From Clostridia bacterium (GTDB taxonomy: Bacteria > Bacillota > Clostridia > Oscillospirales > UBA644), in contig JAFSHW010000021.1 in the NCBI GenBank assembly GCA_017440085.1, positions 1 to 38,559 of the forward strand: 38,559 bases of DNA, written 5' to 3'. The notes beneath the pieces are model-generated. The model was not told the DNA's origin. It did not search any database and saw only the letters and a program-made list of their open reading frames with translations. A program made the translations under genes and the position numbers. Of this stretch, positions 25,462 to 34,722 are shown piece by piece (positions within the stretch are counted from its first letter, which is position 1; each line of letters starts with the position of its first letter).

Positions 25462-26790
25462 TCATTTAGAAATTTCTAAAGAAAAGCTTCCCTTACCGTC
25501 CCTATCAATCGCCTCAAATATAAGCTCTGAGTGGTAGCCGTTTGAATTATCAGCTTTAAATATGTAACCCAAGCCGCCAAACCCATCGTTCTCGCTTTCA
25601 TTTAAAATAAAGCCGAAAGAACGCAAGTCGCTTGCATAATCTTTTACCGCATCATAGTAAATATCCTGAACGAAAATCTTCCATAAACTACCTTCAACGA
25701 ATCCACTTACTTTCCACGATTCAAAAGTTGGCTCTGCAATTTGAAGCTCAAATTCGTTGCTTGCCCAAGAAGTATCAAAAGAAGAAACCGTCTCATCAGA
25801 AGGATTTTTCTCGCCACCGTTTCCACTTAAATCATCAACGGGCATAATGGTTATCCACGCGCAACCGTCACCGCATTTAAATTCAAATCTGTTACCGAAT
25901 TCGTCGCTACCGTTGCAACTGTAAACTTCACCGTCAATACTGAAGCCAAGGGCTTTAAGAGAATCAAGGTATGCTTGGAATACGTCGTAATAGCTAAGGC
26001 TATCGCAAGCTTTTGCATTGGAAGTGAAAAGCTCGTAGACATTTGAATCCTTCATACTGCCCTCCCAGCCCTCAAAAGGTGGCTGAGGAATAAGCTTTTC
26101 GTAAGCATTGCTTGCCCAAGAGGTATCAAAAGCCGTGCTTTCGGGCTCAGAGGGCTTATTTTCTGAAGAACCGTCGGAAACTTTCCCCGTTTCGTAGTCC
26201 ATTTCAGCATACATCATAAGGCCTTTACCGTCATAAATAAGCTCTAAAAATTTACCTTCTGAATTTTTTGCCTTAAAATGATATGCGGGGCGGTCAGCAG
26301 AAAAGCCTTCGGGTTCTTCAATTTCCACGTCAACGTTGTAACCGAAGTATTGCAAATCCTCGCAATAGGCCTTAATATCGGCAACGGTGCCTGCTAGAAT
26401 GTCAGCGGAGGTAGCAGAAGTTATAACGACAGCACTGTCGCGAAAATTTAAATTGTATGAATATGGTGGTTCGGGGAAGGGCATCTCAAAATCATCGCTT
26501 GCCCAATATGCGTCAAATGCAATATCTTCTTTCGGCAAATCCTCCACGGGTTCTTCGGGTCCTTCAGGAACTTCGGGAACTTCAGGATCATCCGGTTCTT
26601 CGGGGATTTCAGGCTCCGCAGGCTCTTCGGGTGTTTCAGAATCGTCAGTAGTTTCCATATCCTGATCCTGCTGAACGTTTTCATTTGGGGTCCTTCCATC
26701 GTCTGGATTTTCAACGTTTGTTTCTCCGCCGCAGGCTGTCATTGACAATGCAAGAGCAAGGGCAAGAGCAAGTTTTAACCAATGTTTCAT
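25462..26790 (-). CDS. Lipoprotein with three tandem copies of an unrecognised domain
   Basis: A 442-residue lipoprotein: lipobox MTAC (Cys20), a Pro/Glu-rich stalk (about 25-88), then three repeats of about 100-115 residues starting near 91, 220 and 337. Each opens with a FDxxWAS motif (AFDAYWASDDFE, AFDTSWASNAYE, SFDTSWASNEFE), then a PPF/PPY-type segment, a helix with LxxLGF/YFGY, and a final strand pair. Spacers between repeats are Ser/Pro/Glu-rich. I do not recognise the domain. It is probably a surface binding protein. AGAGGA precedes the ATG by 8 bases. The gene follows the membrane protein gene by 23 bases on the same strand. Confidence 0.75.
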   Translation of the reverse strand: MKHWLKLALALALALSMTACGGETNVENPDDGRTPNENVQQDQDMETTDDSETPEEPAEPEIPEEPDDPEVPEVPEGPEEPVEDLPKEDIAFDAYWASDDFEMPFPEPPYSYNLNFRDSAVVITSATSADILAGTVADIKAYCEDLQYFGYNVDVEIEEPEGFSADRPAYHFKAKNSEGKFLELIYDGKGLMMYAEMDYETGKVSDGSSENKPSEPESTAFDTSWASNAYEKLIPQPPFEGWEGSMKDSNVYELFTSNAKACDSLSYYDVFQAYLDSLKALGFSIDGEVYSCNGSDEFGNRFEFKCGDGCAWITIMPVDDLSGNGGEKNPSDETVSSFDTSWASNEFELQIAEPTFESWKVSGFVEGSLWKIFVQDIYYDAVKDYASDLRSFGFILNESENDGFGGLGYIFKADNSNGYHSELIFEAIDRDGKGSFSLEISK

Positions 26791-26813
26791 TACTATTTTC
26801 CTCTCATTTTTTA

Positions 26814-27509
26814 TTATATAAGCAACATCGCGGCAAAAACCGCAGATGAAATAGCCAAAATCGGCACTTCAAAGGTAAAAATCGGATTCCCTCTTCGTTT
26901 TTCCGAAATAAAATTCGGAATTACGTATAAAATTATTATAAATAAACACACCGCAAAGAGGTAAATTACCGAATAAATTGGTGAAAAGTAGGAAGCCATA
27001 AGAGAAAGCGTTAAAATTAACGGCAAATCAATATTTTCATCGTGACCTTTTCTAAAAACCAATTTAGGAATAAGAATCAGCCCCAAAGCGAGCAAAAAGC
27101 TTAAAACAATTGAAAGCCCGAAACCTACACCTTGAAAAATGCAGTAAAAAACTATTCTTCCCAAAACGCAAAATGCGCAAAAAACCACTGAAACAATCGG
27201 CACGAAACCGTTTTTCAATCGGCACAAAACTGAAACTGCAATGGGCGGCACGAAGAAAAATAATGAAAGATCAAAACCATCGTTACTTATAAGCCAATAG
27301 AAAAGGACTGAAATTGCCATTGCTACTGCAAAAACAAAAAAATATTCCCTTGCCTTTTTAAGGGGAACGCATTGGGCAGACTCATCAGCAGAAAGAAGAT
27401 TTTTCCTGCAAAGGCTGTTGTAAAGAAGCGCAGATGAGAAAAATACAAAGCCCATAGGAATAATTATTATCAACGGAATAATCACATCGTAGATCTGCGG
27501 CAGTGGCAT
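26814..27509 (-). CDS. Polytopic membrane protein, unknown function
   Basis: A 231-residue protein with about seven hydrophobic segments and a short Arg/Lys loop (EKRRGNPIFTF) before the last helix. The C-terminal part faintly recalls prepilin peptidase (A24) endings, but the catalytic Asp motifs (GxGD) are not visible, so I do not assign that family. It is the first gene of a two-gene transcript with the triple-repeat lipoprotein. AAGGTG precedes the ATG. Confidence 0.7.
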   Translation of the reverse strand: MPLPQIYDVIIPLIIIIPMGFVFFSSALLYNSLCRKNLLSADESAQCVPLKKAREYFFVFAVAMAISVLFYWLISNDGFDLSLFFFVPPIAVSVLCRLKNGFVPIVSVVFCAFCVLGRIVFYCIFQGVGFGLSIVLSFLLALGLILIPKLVFRKGHDENIDLPLILTLSLMASYFSPIYSVIYLFAVCLFIIILYVIPNFISEKRRGNPIFTFEVPILAISSAVFAAMLLI

Positions 27510-27542
27510 AAAATCACCTTTCTGAAAGTTTTTTACGGGAAA

Positions 27543-27571
27543 AGTATACCATATCGGAGCGAAAATGTCAA
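27543..27571 (-). promoter_or_regulatory. Promoter of the membrane protein / triple-repeat lipoprotein pair
   Basis: Minus-strand TTGACA (27566-27571) and TATACT (27543-27548), 17-bp spacer, extended -10 TG. Confidence 0.85.
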
Positions 27572-27642
27572 GCCAAAGGGCAAAATTACCGAAAATATGA
27601 TGAATTTAAAAGAAAGTTTTCACTTTAGGCAGACAAAAATAC

Positions 27643-27671
27643 TTGCAAAAAATCGAGTATGGGTGTATAAT
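27643..27671 (+). promoter_or_regulatory. Promoter of the cysteine synthase-leuS run
   Basis: TTGCAA (27643-27648) and TATAAT (27666-27671) with a 17-bp spacer. No terminator or second clear promoter is seen before leuS, so the whole run to 33320 may start here. Confidence 0.8.
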
Positions 27672-27733
27672 ATATAGTAATATATTTTATATGCTTATAT
27701 TCTTTTATTTTACATAGCAGGAGTGTGTTATAA

Positions 27734-28630
27734 ATGCACAGTAATATTCTTTCAACTATCGGTAATACCCCGATGGTTAAAATCAACAACCTTATCAAAA
27801 AACCCGGTGTGGAGATTTTCGCAAAGCTTGAAGGCTTTAACCCCACGGGAAGCATCAAAGACAGAATTGCCCTTAAAATGATAGAGCAGGCAGAAGCCGA
27901 AGGTAAGCTTCAGAAAGGAAAAACCATTATCGAAGCAACTTCAGGCAACACGGGTATTGCATTGGCAATGATTGGCAGAGTTAAGGGATACGACGTGGAA
28001 ATCGTTATGAGTAGCGCCGTTTCTATCGAACGCCAGAAAATGATTAAGGCTTTCGGGGGCAACGTAGTTCTAACTGACGCTACGAAGGGTACTGACGGAG
28101 CTATTTTGGAATGCAAAAAAAGAGTCGCTGAAAACCCCGATAAATATTTTAACCCCGACCAATTTTCAAACGTATACAATAAACTCGCTCACTACAAAAC
28201 CACAGCTGAAGAAATTTGGAGGCAGGCAGACGGAAGCATTACCCATTTCGTTTCCGCATTGGGCACTTCCGGCACAATTATGGGTATCGGTATGGGGCTG
28301 AAAGAAAACGACCCCAGAATTAAGGTAGTTGAAGCTCAACCAGTCAAAGGCCACTACATTCAAGGTCTTAAAAATATGGAAGAGGCTATCGTCCCTTCAA
28401 TTTATGATCCAAGCTTTATTGACGAGCATATTATGATTGATACTGAAGAAGCATTCGAAGTTTGCCGCAGAATCGTAAGCGAAGAGGGAATCTTCGTTGG
28501 TATGTCAAGCGGTGCAGCAATGCTTGCTGCTCTTAAAATTGCAGAAAGAATCGACAAAGGCAGAATAGTGGTAATTTTCCCCGACAGAGGTGAAAAATAC
28601 CTGAGCACTCCCCTTTTTGATAAAAAATAA
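27734..28630 (+). CDS. cysK: PLP-dependent cysteine synthase family protein
   Basis: A 298-residue enzyme that makes cysteine from an activated serine (O-acetylserine or O-phosphoserine) and sulfide. The PLP lysine is Lys42 in NPTGSIKDRIA, the substrate loop is TSGNTG (69-74), the phosphate loop is GTSGT, and SSGAA contacts the pyridine ring. The segment GHYIQGLKNMEEAIVPSIYD is usual for a CysM/CysK-like branch in Clostridia, so the exact donor is open. The AGGAG site lies about 10 bases before the ATG. It heads a same-strand run reaching leuS. Confidence 0.92.
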   Translation: MHSNILSTIGNTPMVKINNLIKKPGVEIFAKLEGFNPTGSIKDRIALKMIEQAEAEGKLQKGKTIIEATSGNTGIALAMIGRVKGYDVEIVMSSAVSIERQKMIKAFGGNVVLTDATKGTDGAILECKKRVAENPDKYFNPDQFSNVYNKLAHYKTTAEEIWRQADGSITHFVSALGTSGTIMGIGMGLKENDPRIKVVEAQPVKGHYIQGLKNMEEAIVPSIYDPSFIDEHIMIDTEEAFEVCRRIVSEEGIFVGMSSGAAMLAALKIAERIDKGRIVVIFPDRGEKYLSTPLFDKK

Positions 28631-28660
28631 ACCTTGAATTTTGCGAAAGGTGCGGTGAAA

Positions 28661-29032
28661 ATGAAAGAGAAAATAAAAAATTCTTTACCCTACGTTTTAA
28701 TCGCAATCGTTTTTGCCGCAATAATTGCAGTTAACGGAATGGCGCAACCAACAGAATCTAAGTTTTCGTTTAAATTGACCTCGACTATTCCGCAAATTTC
28801 CGAAAACGATGAATCAATTATCAACACGAATAAAAATTCGGAAAAAGAAGACGTCCGAACTGAGTCAAAAGACGTTGACCAAGAGGACATTTGCTACCAC
28901 ACCAAAAGCGGAACAAAATATCATTTAAATAGAGAGTGCAGATATATTAAAAACAGCTCCTCGGTGAATCAAACCACAATCTCCGAAGCAGTAAATTTCG
29001 GATTTGAACCCTGCACCGGTTGCGCAGAATAA
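28661..29032 (+). CDS. Small membrane-anchored protein with C-terminal Cys/His motif
   Basis: A 123-residue protein: N-terminal membrane anchor (about 7-27), a Ser/Lys/Glu-rich spacer, and a C-terminal module of about 40 residues, YHTKSGTKYHLNRECRYI then FEPCTGCAE. The spacing H..C...CxxC is the small metal-binding tail found at the ends of several Firmicutes exported nucleases and ComEC/beta-lactamase-like proteins; here it stands alone on an anchor. The start at 28661 follows AAAGGTG by 8 bases; an upstream in-frame TTG lacks a site. Confidence 0.75.
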   Translation: MKEKIKNSLPYVLIAIVFAAIIAVNGMAQPTESKFSFKLTSTIPQISENDESIINTNKNSEKEDVRTESKDVDQEDICYHTKSGTKYHLNRECRYIKNSSSVNQTTISEAVNFGFEPCTGCAE

Positions 29033-29062
29033 TTCAGAAATAAAAAGAAAGACGTGAATAAA

Positions 29063-29353
29063 ATGACAAGTAAACAGAGAGCATACCTCAAAAGCCTCGC
29101 CAACGGAATCGACCCAATTCTTCACGTTGGGAAGGGTGGAATCGGCGATGCGCTTATAAAGCAGGCTGACGATGCGTTGGAGGCAAGAGAGCTTATAAAG
29201 CTGAAATGCCTTGAAAACTGCGAATATTCTCCCAGAGAGGCAGCAGAAGAAATTGCTGGCAGAATCGGAGCAGAAGTGGTATTTTCAATCGGAAGCAAAG
29301 CAGTTATTTACCGCAGAGCTCAGAAAAATCCAAAAATTGAACTGCCCAAATGA
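29063..29353 (+). CDS. yhbY: Ribosome assembly RNA-binding protein YhbY
   Basis: A 96-residue CRS1/YhbY (CRM) domain protein with the RNA-binding GKGGIGD loop (HVGKGGIGDALIKQADDALE) and the typical start MTSKQRAYLKSLAN. It binds pre-50S particles. The ATG at 29063 fits family starts; an in-frame GTG at 29054 is possible. Its TGA overlaps the ATG of the next gene by four bases, indicating translational coupling. Confidence 0.93.
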   Translation: MTSKQRAYLKSLANGIDPILHVGKGGIGDALIKQADDALEARELIKLKCLENCEYSPREAAEEIAGRIGAEVVFSIGSKAVIYRRAQKNPKIELPK

Positions 29354-30519
29354 AAACTAAAATAGGAATTTTCGGCGGAACATTCGACCCGATACATAAG
29401 GGGCATTTGAAAGCCCTTGATAACTTCATCAAAAGAGTTTCACCCGAAAAAACTTTGGTAATTCCTGCAGGAATACCACCTCACAAGTCGGAATCTGCAA
29501 CCCCCATTGAAGACAGAATCAATATGCTCCGCGCCGCTGTCAGAGGTTTTGACAACGTAGAAATTTGCCTCTACGAAGCGGAAAAGCAAGAGAAATGCTA
29601 TTCAGTTGATACTTTAAGGTATCTTCACGAAACGTATCCCGACTGCGATTTCGTAATGTTCGTAGGCTCAGATATGCTTATGAGCTTCGATAGATGGTAC
29701 AAGGCAGAGGAAATTGCAAAAATGACCTCATTGGCTGTTTTTTCCCGAAACGGAGACGACATTGAAGCTTTAAAAGGTAAAATTGAAGAACTGAAAGAAA
29801 AAATCTGTCTGAACGCAGAGGTATTTACAGATGAGCCAACGGAAATCAGTTCAACGGAGATTCGCGAAGCGGTGCAGAAAGGAACGGCTCTTGATTTGAT
29901 TCTTCCCGAAACGGAAGCATATATAAAATCAAAGGGGCTTTACGGTGCAGAAAAGACTTTCGATAAAGACTCCGTGCTTGAAGTTCTGAAAACAAGATTG
30001 ACGCCAAAAAGATTCGCTCACGTTTTAGGAGTTGCGGAAACAGCAGAGAACTACGCAAAGCTTTACGGAACTGACCCGGCTAAAGCAGAAATTGCAGGAC
30101 TTCTGCACGATTGCACAAAGGATTACTCATATAAAATTCAGTTGAAGATACTTGAAGATTACGGTGTTCAAACGAGATTAGAAGATAGAAAAGAACCTAT
30201 AATCCACTCCATAACGGCACCTATTTCCGCAAAATACGATTTTGGAATCGACGATGAAGAAATTTTAAACGCCCTCCGTTACCACACCACAGGACGTGCG
30301 GAAATGACGCTTTTGGACAAGATAATCTACGTGGCAGACTTCACCGAACCCACAAGAAACTATTCGGATGTGAATTTCTACCGCGAAAAGGCTGAAAATA
30401 ACCTTGACGAAGCCCTGTTTTTGGGTATGAAATGGATAATCCGTGACAAAATAGATAATGATAAATTTTTACATCCGGATTCAATAAAAATGTTTAACTC
30501 CTTGTTAGGAATTTTATAA
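29350..30519 (+). CDS. nadD: NadD-YqeK fusion: nicotinate-nucleotide adenylyltransferase with HD-domain hydrolase
   Basis: A 389-residue two-domain enzyme. Residues 1-198 are NadD: GGTFDPIHKGH (9-19) for ATP binding and ISST (166-169); it makes deamido-NAD from nicotinate mononucleotide. Residues about 207-389 are YqeK, an HD-superfamily diadenosine tetraphosphate hydrolase: His224, HD 253-254 in LLHDCTKD, His286 in IIHSITAP, His312 in RYHTTGRAEM, and VADFTEPTRNY. In most Firmicutes these are two neighbouring genes; here a single frame joins them. No frameshift signal is needed. Confidence 0.95.
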   Translation: MKTKIGIFGGTFDPIHKGHLKALDNFIKRVSPEKTLVIPAGIPPHKSESATPIEDRINMLRAAVRGFDNVEICLYEAEKQEKCYSVDTLRYLHETYPDCDFVMFVGSDMLMSFDRWYKAEEIAKMTSLAVFSRNGDDIEALKGKIEELKEKICLNAEVFTDEPTEISSTEIREAVQKGTALDLILPETEAYIKSKGLYGAEKTFDKDSVLEVLKTRLTPKRFAHVLGVAETAENYAKLYGTDPAKAEIAGLLHDCTKDYSYKIQLKILEDYGVQTRLEDRKEPIIHSITAPISAKYDFGIDDEEILNALRYHTTGRAEMTLLDKIIYVADFTEPTRNYSDVNFYREKAENNLDEALFLGMKWIIRDKIDNDKFLHPDSIKMFNSLLGIL

Positions 30520-30536
30520 AAGAAAGGACAAAAATC

Positions 30537-30890
30537 ATGAACGAAATGGTCAAAATTGCCGTTAACGCATTAAACGAAAAGAAAGCTTCAGACATCAGAA
30601 CCATCCATATTGAAAAACTGACTTCTATGGCTTCATATTTGGTTATCTGCAACGGTACAAGCTCTACTCAGGTCAGAACCTTGGCTGATATTTGCGAATA
30701 TAAGCTAAAAGAAGCAGGAATCGCCATTCACCACCGCGAAGGCACTGCAGAAAGCGGTTGGATACTACTTGACTACGGCGACATGATAGTCAGCGTATAT
30801 AATAAAGAAGCCCGTGCTTTCTACGATTTGGAAAGATTCTGGAAAGACGGCGTTGATATTGATATTAAAGAACTTATAGACGAAGAATAA
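30537..30890 (+). CDS. rsfS: Ribosomal silencing factor RsfS
   Basis: A 117-residue protein of the RsfS/Iojap family, which binds L14 and stops subunit joining. Typical segments are KASDIRTIHIEKLTSMASYL, VICNGTSSTQVRTLAD and GWILLDYGDMIVSVY. AAAGGA lies 8 bases before the ATG. It sits between nadD-yqeK and leuS, a common arrangement. Confidence 0.96.
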   Translation: MNEMVKIAVNALNEKKASDIRTIHIEKLTSMASYLVICNGTSSTQVRTLADICEYKLKEAGIAIHHREGTAESGWILLDYGDMIVSVYNKEARAFYDLERFWKDGVDIDIKELIDEE

Positions 30891-30911
30891 GAAGAAAGGT
30901 AGTATTTAAAA

Positions 30912-33320
30912 ATGGGCTACGAACATAAGGATATAGAAAAAAAATGGCAAAAAATTTGGGACGATAACCACGTTTTTGAAGCAAGCAACGACTTTTCAAA
31001 ACCCAAGTTCTATGCGCTTGTTGAATTCCCCTATCCCTCAGGTCAGGGTCTTCACGTAGGTCACCCCCGCCCCTACACAGCGATGGACATCGTTTCAAGA
31101 AAAAGAAGAATGCAGGGATATAACGTGCTTTTCCCTATGGGTTGGGATGCTTTCGGTCTCCCCACGGAAAACTACGCTATCAAGAATAAGATTCACCCCC
31201 GAATCGTTACTGAAAACAACATCGCGCACTTCAAGGAACAGATTAAATCTTTGGGCCTTTCCTTCGACTGGGCAAGAGAAGTTAACACAACAGATCCCGA
31301 TTACTACAAATGGACACAGTGGATATTCCTCCAGATGTTCAAAAAAGGTCTTGCTTACAAAAAAGAAATGGCAGTTAACTGGTGCACTTCCTGTAAGGTA
31401 GTTCTTGCAAACGAAGAAGTTGTAAACGGCGTTTGCGAACGTTGCGGCGCAGAAGTTGTAAGAAAAAATAAATCCCAGTGGATTTTGAAAATCACTGAAT
31501 ATGCAGATAGACTTGCAGATGACCTTGATATGGTTGATTACATTCCCAGAGTTAAAACCCAACAGAGAAACTGGATCGGTCGCTCAACGGGTGCAGAAGT
31601 TGACTTCACAACCACAACAGGCGATAAGCTTACCGTATATACAACTCGCCCCGATACACTTTTCGGTGCTACATATATGGTAATTTCCCCTGAACACCCT
31701 GCAATTGAGCAGTGGAAAGAAAAGCTTGCAAACTATGAAGATCTTATTGCTTACAGAGTTGAAGCTTCCAAAAAGAGTGACTTTGAAAGAACAGAGCTTG
31801 CAAAAGATAAAACCGGCGTTTGCCTTGACGGCGTTAAAGCAATCAACCCTGTAAACGGTAAGGAAATTCCCATTTTCGTTTCTGACTACGTTCTTATGGG
31901 TTACGGAACAGGCGCCATTATGGCAGTTCCCGCACACGATACAAGAGACTGGGATTTCGCAAAGAAATTCAGCATTCCTATGGTTGAAGTAGTTGCAGGC
32001 GGAAATATTGAAGAAGCCGCCTTTACCGATATTGAAACGGGTACAATGGTCAACTCCGAATTCCTTAACGGCCTTTCCGTTGAAGAAGCAAAGAAGAAGA
32101 TCGTTGAATTCCTCACAGAAAAAGGCATCGGCAAAGAAAAGGTCAACTTTAAGCTCCGTGACTGGATTTTCGCACGTCAGAGATATTGGGGCGAACCTAT
32201 CCCCGTCGTATTCTGCGAAAAATGTGGTTGTGTACCTCTCCCAGAAAGTGAACTCCCCCTCCGTTTGCCCGACCTTGAAAACTTCGAGCAGACAGACACA
32301 GGCGAATCTCCCCTTTCAAAACTTGACGATTGGGTAAATACAACTTGTCCTTGCTGCGGAGGTCCTGCAAAGAGAGAAACAGACACAATGCCTCAGTGGG
32401 CAGGTTCTTCCTGGTACTTCCTCAGATATATCGACCCCGATAACAATGATGCTCTTGCTTCTGAAGAAGCACTTAAATATTGGTTGCCTGTTGACTGGTA
32501 CAACGGCGGTATGGAACACACAACCCTCCACTTGCTTTACTCCAGATTCTGGCACAAATTCCTTTACGATGAAGGCGTTGTTCCCACAGCAGAACCCTAC
32601 GCAAAGAGAACCTCACACGGTATGATTTTGGGCGAAAACAGCGAAAAAATGTCTAAATCCAGAGGCAACGTAGTTAACCCCGACGACATCGTAAATACTT
32701 ACGGCGCTGATACACTCCGCCTTTACGAAATGTTCATCGGAGACTTTGAAAAAGCTGCTCCTTGGTCTGAAAACGGCGTAAAAGGCTGCCGCAGATTCCT
32801 TGACAGAGTTTACAACGTGGCGCAGAACGTGGAGGACGGAGACGAATACTCCGCAGAACTTGAAGCTTCCTTCCACAAAACCATTAAAAAGGTTACTGAA
32901 GATATTGAAGCACTCAAATTCAACACAGCTATTGCCGCTATGATGGCGCTCCTCAACGAAATCGGAGATAAGGGCTCAATCAACAAAGCTGAACTCAAAA
33001 CTTTCCTTACGATTCTCAGCCCCTTCGCACCTCACCTTTGCGAAGAGCTTTGGCAGCAGCACGGCTTTGAAGGAATGCTTGCAAACGGCAAATGGGCTGA
33101 ATACGACGAGAGCAAAACTGTTGATAAGTCTATTCAGATTCCCGTTCAAATTAACGGCAAGTTGAGAGCTACAATTACCGTTTCTGCTGACGCAGAACAG
33201 GCTGAAATTCTCGCCGCTGCAAAGGCCGACGAAAAAATCAAGTCATACATTGACGGCAAGCAGATTGTTAAAGAAATCTACGTCAAGGGCAGAATGGTAA
33301 ATCTTGTAATAAAAGGTTAA
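30912..33320 (+). CDS. leuS: Leucyl-tRNA synthetase
   Basis: An 802-residue class I synthetase. The HIGH motif is HVGH (48-51) in [18 protein letters not shown], the KMSKS loop is at 579-583, zinc-type Cys clusters occur near 160-180 (CTSC...CERC) and near 475 (CPCC), and an editing domain lies between. The length fits bacterial LeuRS. AAAGGT precedes the ATG by 11 bases. No T-box leader is seen before this gene or at the operon promoter, unlike many Firmicutes synthetase genes. Confidence 0.98.
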   Translation: MGYEHKDIEKKWQKIWDDNHVFEASNDFSKPKFYALVEFPYPSGQGLHVGHPRPYTAMDIVSRKRRMQGYNVLFPMGWDAFGLPTENYAIKNKIHPRIVTENNIAHFKEQIKSLGLSFDWAREVNTTDPDYYKWTQWIFLQMFKKGLAYKKEMAVNWCTSCKVVLANEEVVNGVCERCGAEVVRKNKSQWILKITEYADRLADDLDMVDYIPRVKTQQRNWIGRSTGAEVDFTTTTGDKLTVYTTRPDTLFGATYMVISPEHPAIEQWKEKLANYEDLIAYRVEASKKSDFERTELAKDKTGVCLDGVKAINPVNGKEIPIFVSDYVLMGYGTGAIMAVPAHDTRDWDFAKKFSIPMVEVVAGGNIEEAAFTDIETGTMVNSEFLNGLSVEEAKKKIVEFLTEKGIGKEKVNFKLRDWIFARQRYWGEPIPVVFCEKCGCVPLPESELPLRLPDLENFEQTDTGESPLSKLDDWVNTTCPCCGGPAKRETDTMPQWAGSSWYFLRYIDPDNNDALASEEALKYWLPVDWYNGGMEHTTLHLLYSRFWHKFLYDEGVVPTAEPYAKRTSHGMILGENSEKMSKSRGNVVNPDDIVNTYGADTLRLYEMFIGDFEKAAPWSENGVKGCRRFLDRVYNVAQNVEDGDEYSAELEASFHKTIKKVTEDIEALKFNTAIAAMMALLNEIGDKGSINKAELKTFLTILSPFAPHLCEELWQQHGFEGMLANGKWAEYDESKTVDKSIQIPVQINGKLRATITVSADAEQAEILAAAKADEKIKSYIDGKQIVKEIYVKGRMVNLVIKG

Positions 33321-33346
33321 TTCAAAAACAGTTTACATTTTTACCA

Positions 33347-33375
33347 TTGACATTTCACAGATAAAATGATATAAT
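33347..33375 (+). promoter_or_regulatory. Promoter of rplJ-rplL
   Basis: TTGACA (33347-33352) and TATAAT (33370-33375) with a 17-bp spacer. Confidence 0.9.
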
Positions 33376-33381
33376 ATATAA

Positions 33382-33552
33382 GTTCATGATACACTTCATG
33401 ATTTTCCTAAGACAATAGGTGCGGTACCGCTTAATTTTGCCTATCGAGGAAGAGCTTCAAAAATTTTGAATTTCTTACGCTCTTTCGGACGATAGCTTCG
33501 AAAGAGCTTTTGTTATACGGAAGTCATGAAAATTTTCAGGAGGTGAAATTTC
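33382..33552 (+). promoter_or_regulatory. L10-type leader of rplJ with attenuator hairpin
   Basis: The leader contains ATAGG (33415-33419) pairing with CCTAT (33440-33444), enclosing a self-complementary GCGGTACCGC, and the GCCTATCGAGG segment usual for L10 leaders, which the L10-L12 complex binds. Further down, GCTCTTTCG (33479-33487) pairs with CGAAAGAGC (33499-33507), followed by TTTTGTT, a likely transcription attenuator. Family assignment is by recognition; the hairpins are seen. Confidence 0.75.
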
Positions 33553-34074
33553 ATGGCAAACGAAAAAATTCTTAACGAGAAAAAGCAGATAGTTGCAAAT
33601 CTCGCAGAAAGAATCAAGGGTGCTACATCCGGCGTATTCGTACAGTACACAGGTATCACAGTTTCTGAAGACACAGCTCTTCGTTCTGAACTCCGTAAAA
33701 ACGACGTTGAATATTCCGTTGTAAAGAACTCCCTTACAAAACGTGCTGTTAAGGAAGCTGGCTACGAAGGTCTTGATGACATCTTCAACGGCGCTACCGC
33801 AATGGCTACAACAGTAGACTACACAGCTGCAGCTAAAATCCTCTGCGAATACGCTGAAAAACACGATAATTTCGTGATTAAAGCAGGTTTCGTAGGTGAC
33901 GAAGTTCTCGACACTAACGGTGTTAAGGCTCTCGCAAAGATTCCTTCAAAACCCGTTCTCTACGCGAAGTTCCTCGGCAGCATCCAGTCTCCCCTTTACT
34001 CCTTCGCATACGCTATTCAGGCTATTATCGACAAGAATGGCGAAGGTGCAGCTGAAGAAGCAGCAGAAGCGTAA
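33553..34074 (+). CDS. rplJ: 50S ribosomal protein L10
   Basis: A 173-residue protein with the L10 landmarks EKKQIVANLAERIKGATSGV, Y-x-V-x-K-N-(S/T)-L (YSVVKNSLTKRAVKEAG) and an Ala/Glu-rich C-terminal helix that carries L7/L12 dimers. AGGAGG lies before the ATG. It is co-transcribed with rplL 82 bases downstream. Confidence 0.98.
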   Translation: MANEKILNEKKQIVANLAERIKGATSGVFVQYTGITVSEDTALRSELRKNDVEYSVVKNSLTKRAVKEAGYEGLDDIFNGATAMATTVDYTAAAKILCEYAEKHDNFVIKAGFVGDEVLDTNGVKALAKIPSKPVLYAKFLGSIQSPLYSFAYAIQAIIDKNGEGAAEEAAEA

Positions 34075-34156
34075 ATTATCGGCATAAAGCCTAAACCGCG
34101 GCAAAGACCGCAAACTACATTATTAAATTTTTTATAATTACCAGGAGGAAATTAAA

Positions 34157-34531
34157 ATGGCATCTGAAAAAATCACACAGATCCTTGATCTTGTTAAAGA
34201 ACTTACAATCCTTGAACTCGCTGACCTCGTTAAGGCAGTAGAAGAAGAATTCGGCGTATCCGCTGCTCCCGTTGCTGCAGCAGCTCCCGCAGCAGCAGCT
34301 GCTCCCGCTGAAGCTGAACAGACAGAATTCACAGTAATTCTCGCTGACGCTGGCGCAAGCAAAATGAACGTTATCAAAGCAGTTAGAGAAATCACAGGTC
34401 TCGGCCTTAAAGAATCCAAAGAAATCGTTGACGGTGCTCCCAAAGCAATCAAAGAAAACGTTTCCAAGGAAGAAGCAGAAGCAGCTAAAGCAGCTCTCGA
34501 AGCAGCTGGCGCTAAAGTTGAACTTAAATAA
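34157..34531 (+). CDS. rplL: 50S ribosomal protein L7/L12
   Basis: A 124-residue stalk protein: N-terminal dimerisation domain ([20 protein letters not shown]), Ala/Pro hinge (about 37-53) and C-terminal factor-binding domain ([20 protein letters not shown]). AGGAGG precedes the ATG. The gap from rplJ holds a small GCGG/CCGC hairpin but no terminator. Confidence 0.98.
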   Translation: MASEKITQILDLVKELTILELADLVKAVEEEFGVSAAPVAAAAPAAAAAPAEAEQTEFTVILADAGASKMNVIKAVREITGLGLKESKEIVDGAPKAIKENVSKEEAEAAKAALEAAGAKVELK

Positions 34532-34553
34532 GTTTAGACTTAATAAGCAATTT

Positions 34554-34585
34554 AAGACTCCCGGTTTTATCGGGAGTCTTTTTAC
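34554..34585 (+). terminator. Terminator of rplJ-rplL
   Basis: A 10-bp stem (34554-34563 with 34571-34580), 7-base loop and T-tract. Confidence 0.95.
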
Positions 34586-34594
34586 TTTTTTATA

Positions 34595-34623
34595 TTGACA
34601 TTATATGAAATATATGGTATAAT
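34595..34623 (+). promoter_or_regulatory. Promoter of the DUF4230 pair
   Basis: TTGACA (34595-34600) and TATAAT (34618-34623), 17-bp spacer, extended -10 TG. A leader of about 90 nt follows with only a loose CCCC/GGGG pairing. Confidence 0.88.
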
Positions 34624-34722
34624 TTACAATATATGACAAAATTTTAAAGTGTCCCCCGCCCCTTTCTCGCGAAAATTACAAATGCTGTTTAGGGGAAAAT
34701 AAAAATAAAGGAGACATAAATT

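Noticed and set aside
26387..26665. Gly/Ser-rich plus-strand frame resembling a collagen-like protein.
   Set aside because: It is the reverse complement of the Pro/Glu stalk of the triple-repeat lipoprotein, whose frame has a lipobox, a ribosome binding site and repeats.
26814..27509. Prepilin peptidase (A24) assignment for the polytopic membrane protein.
   Set aside because: The catalytic GxGD and second Asp motif are not visible; only the last helix resembles the family.
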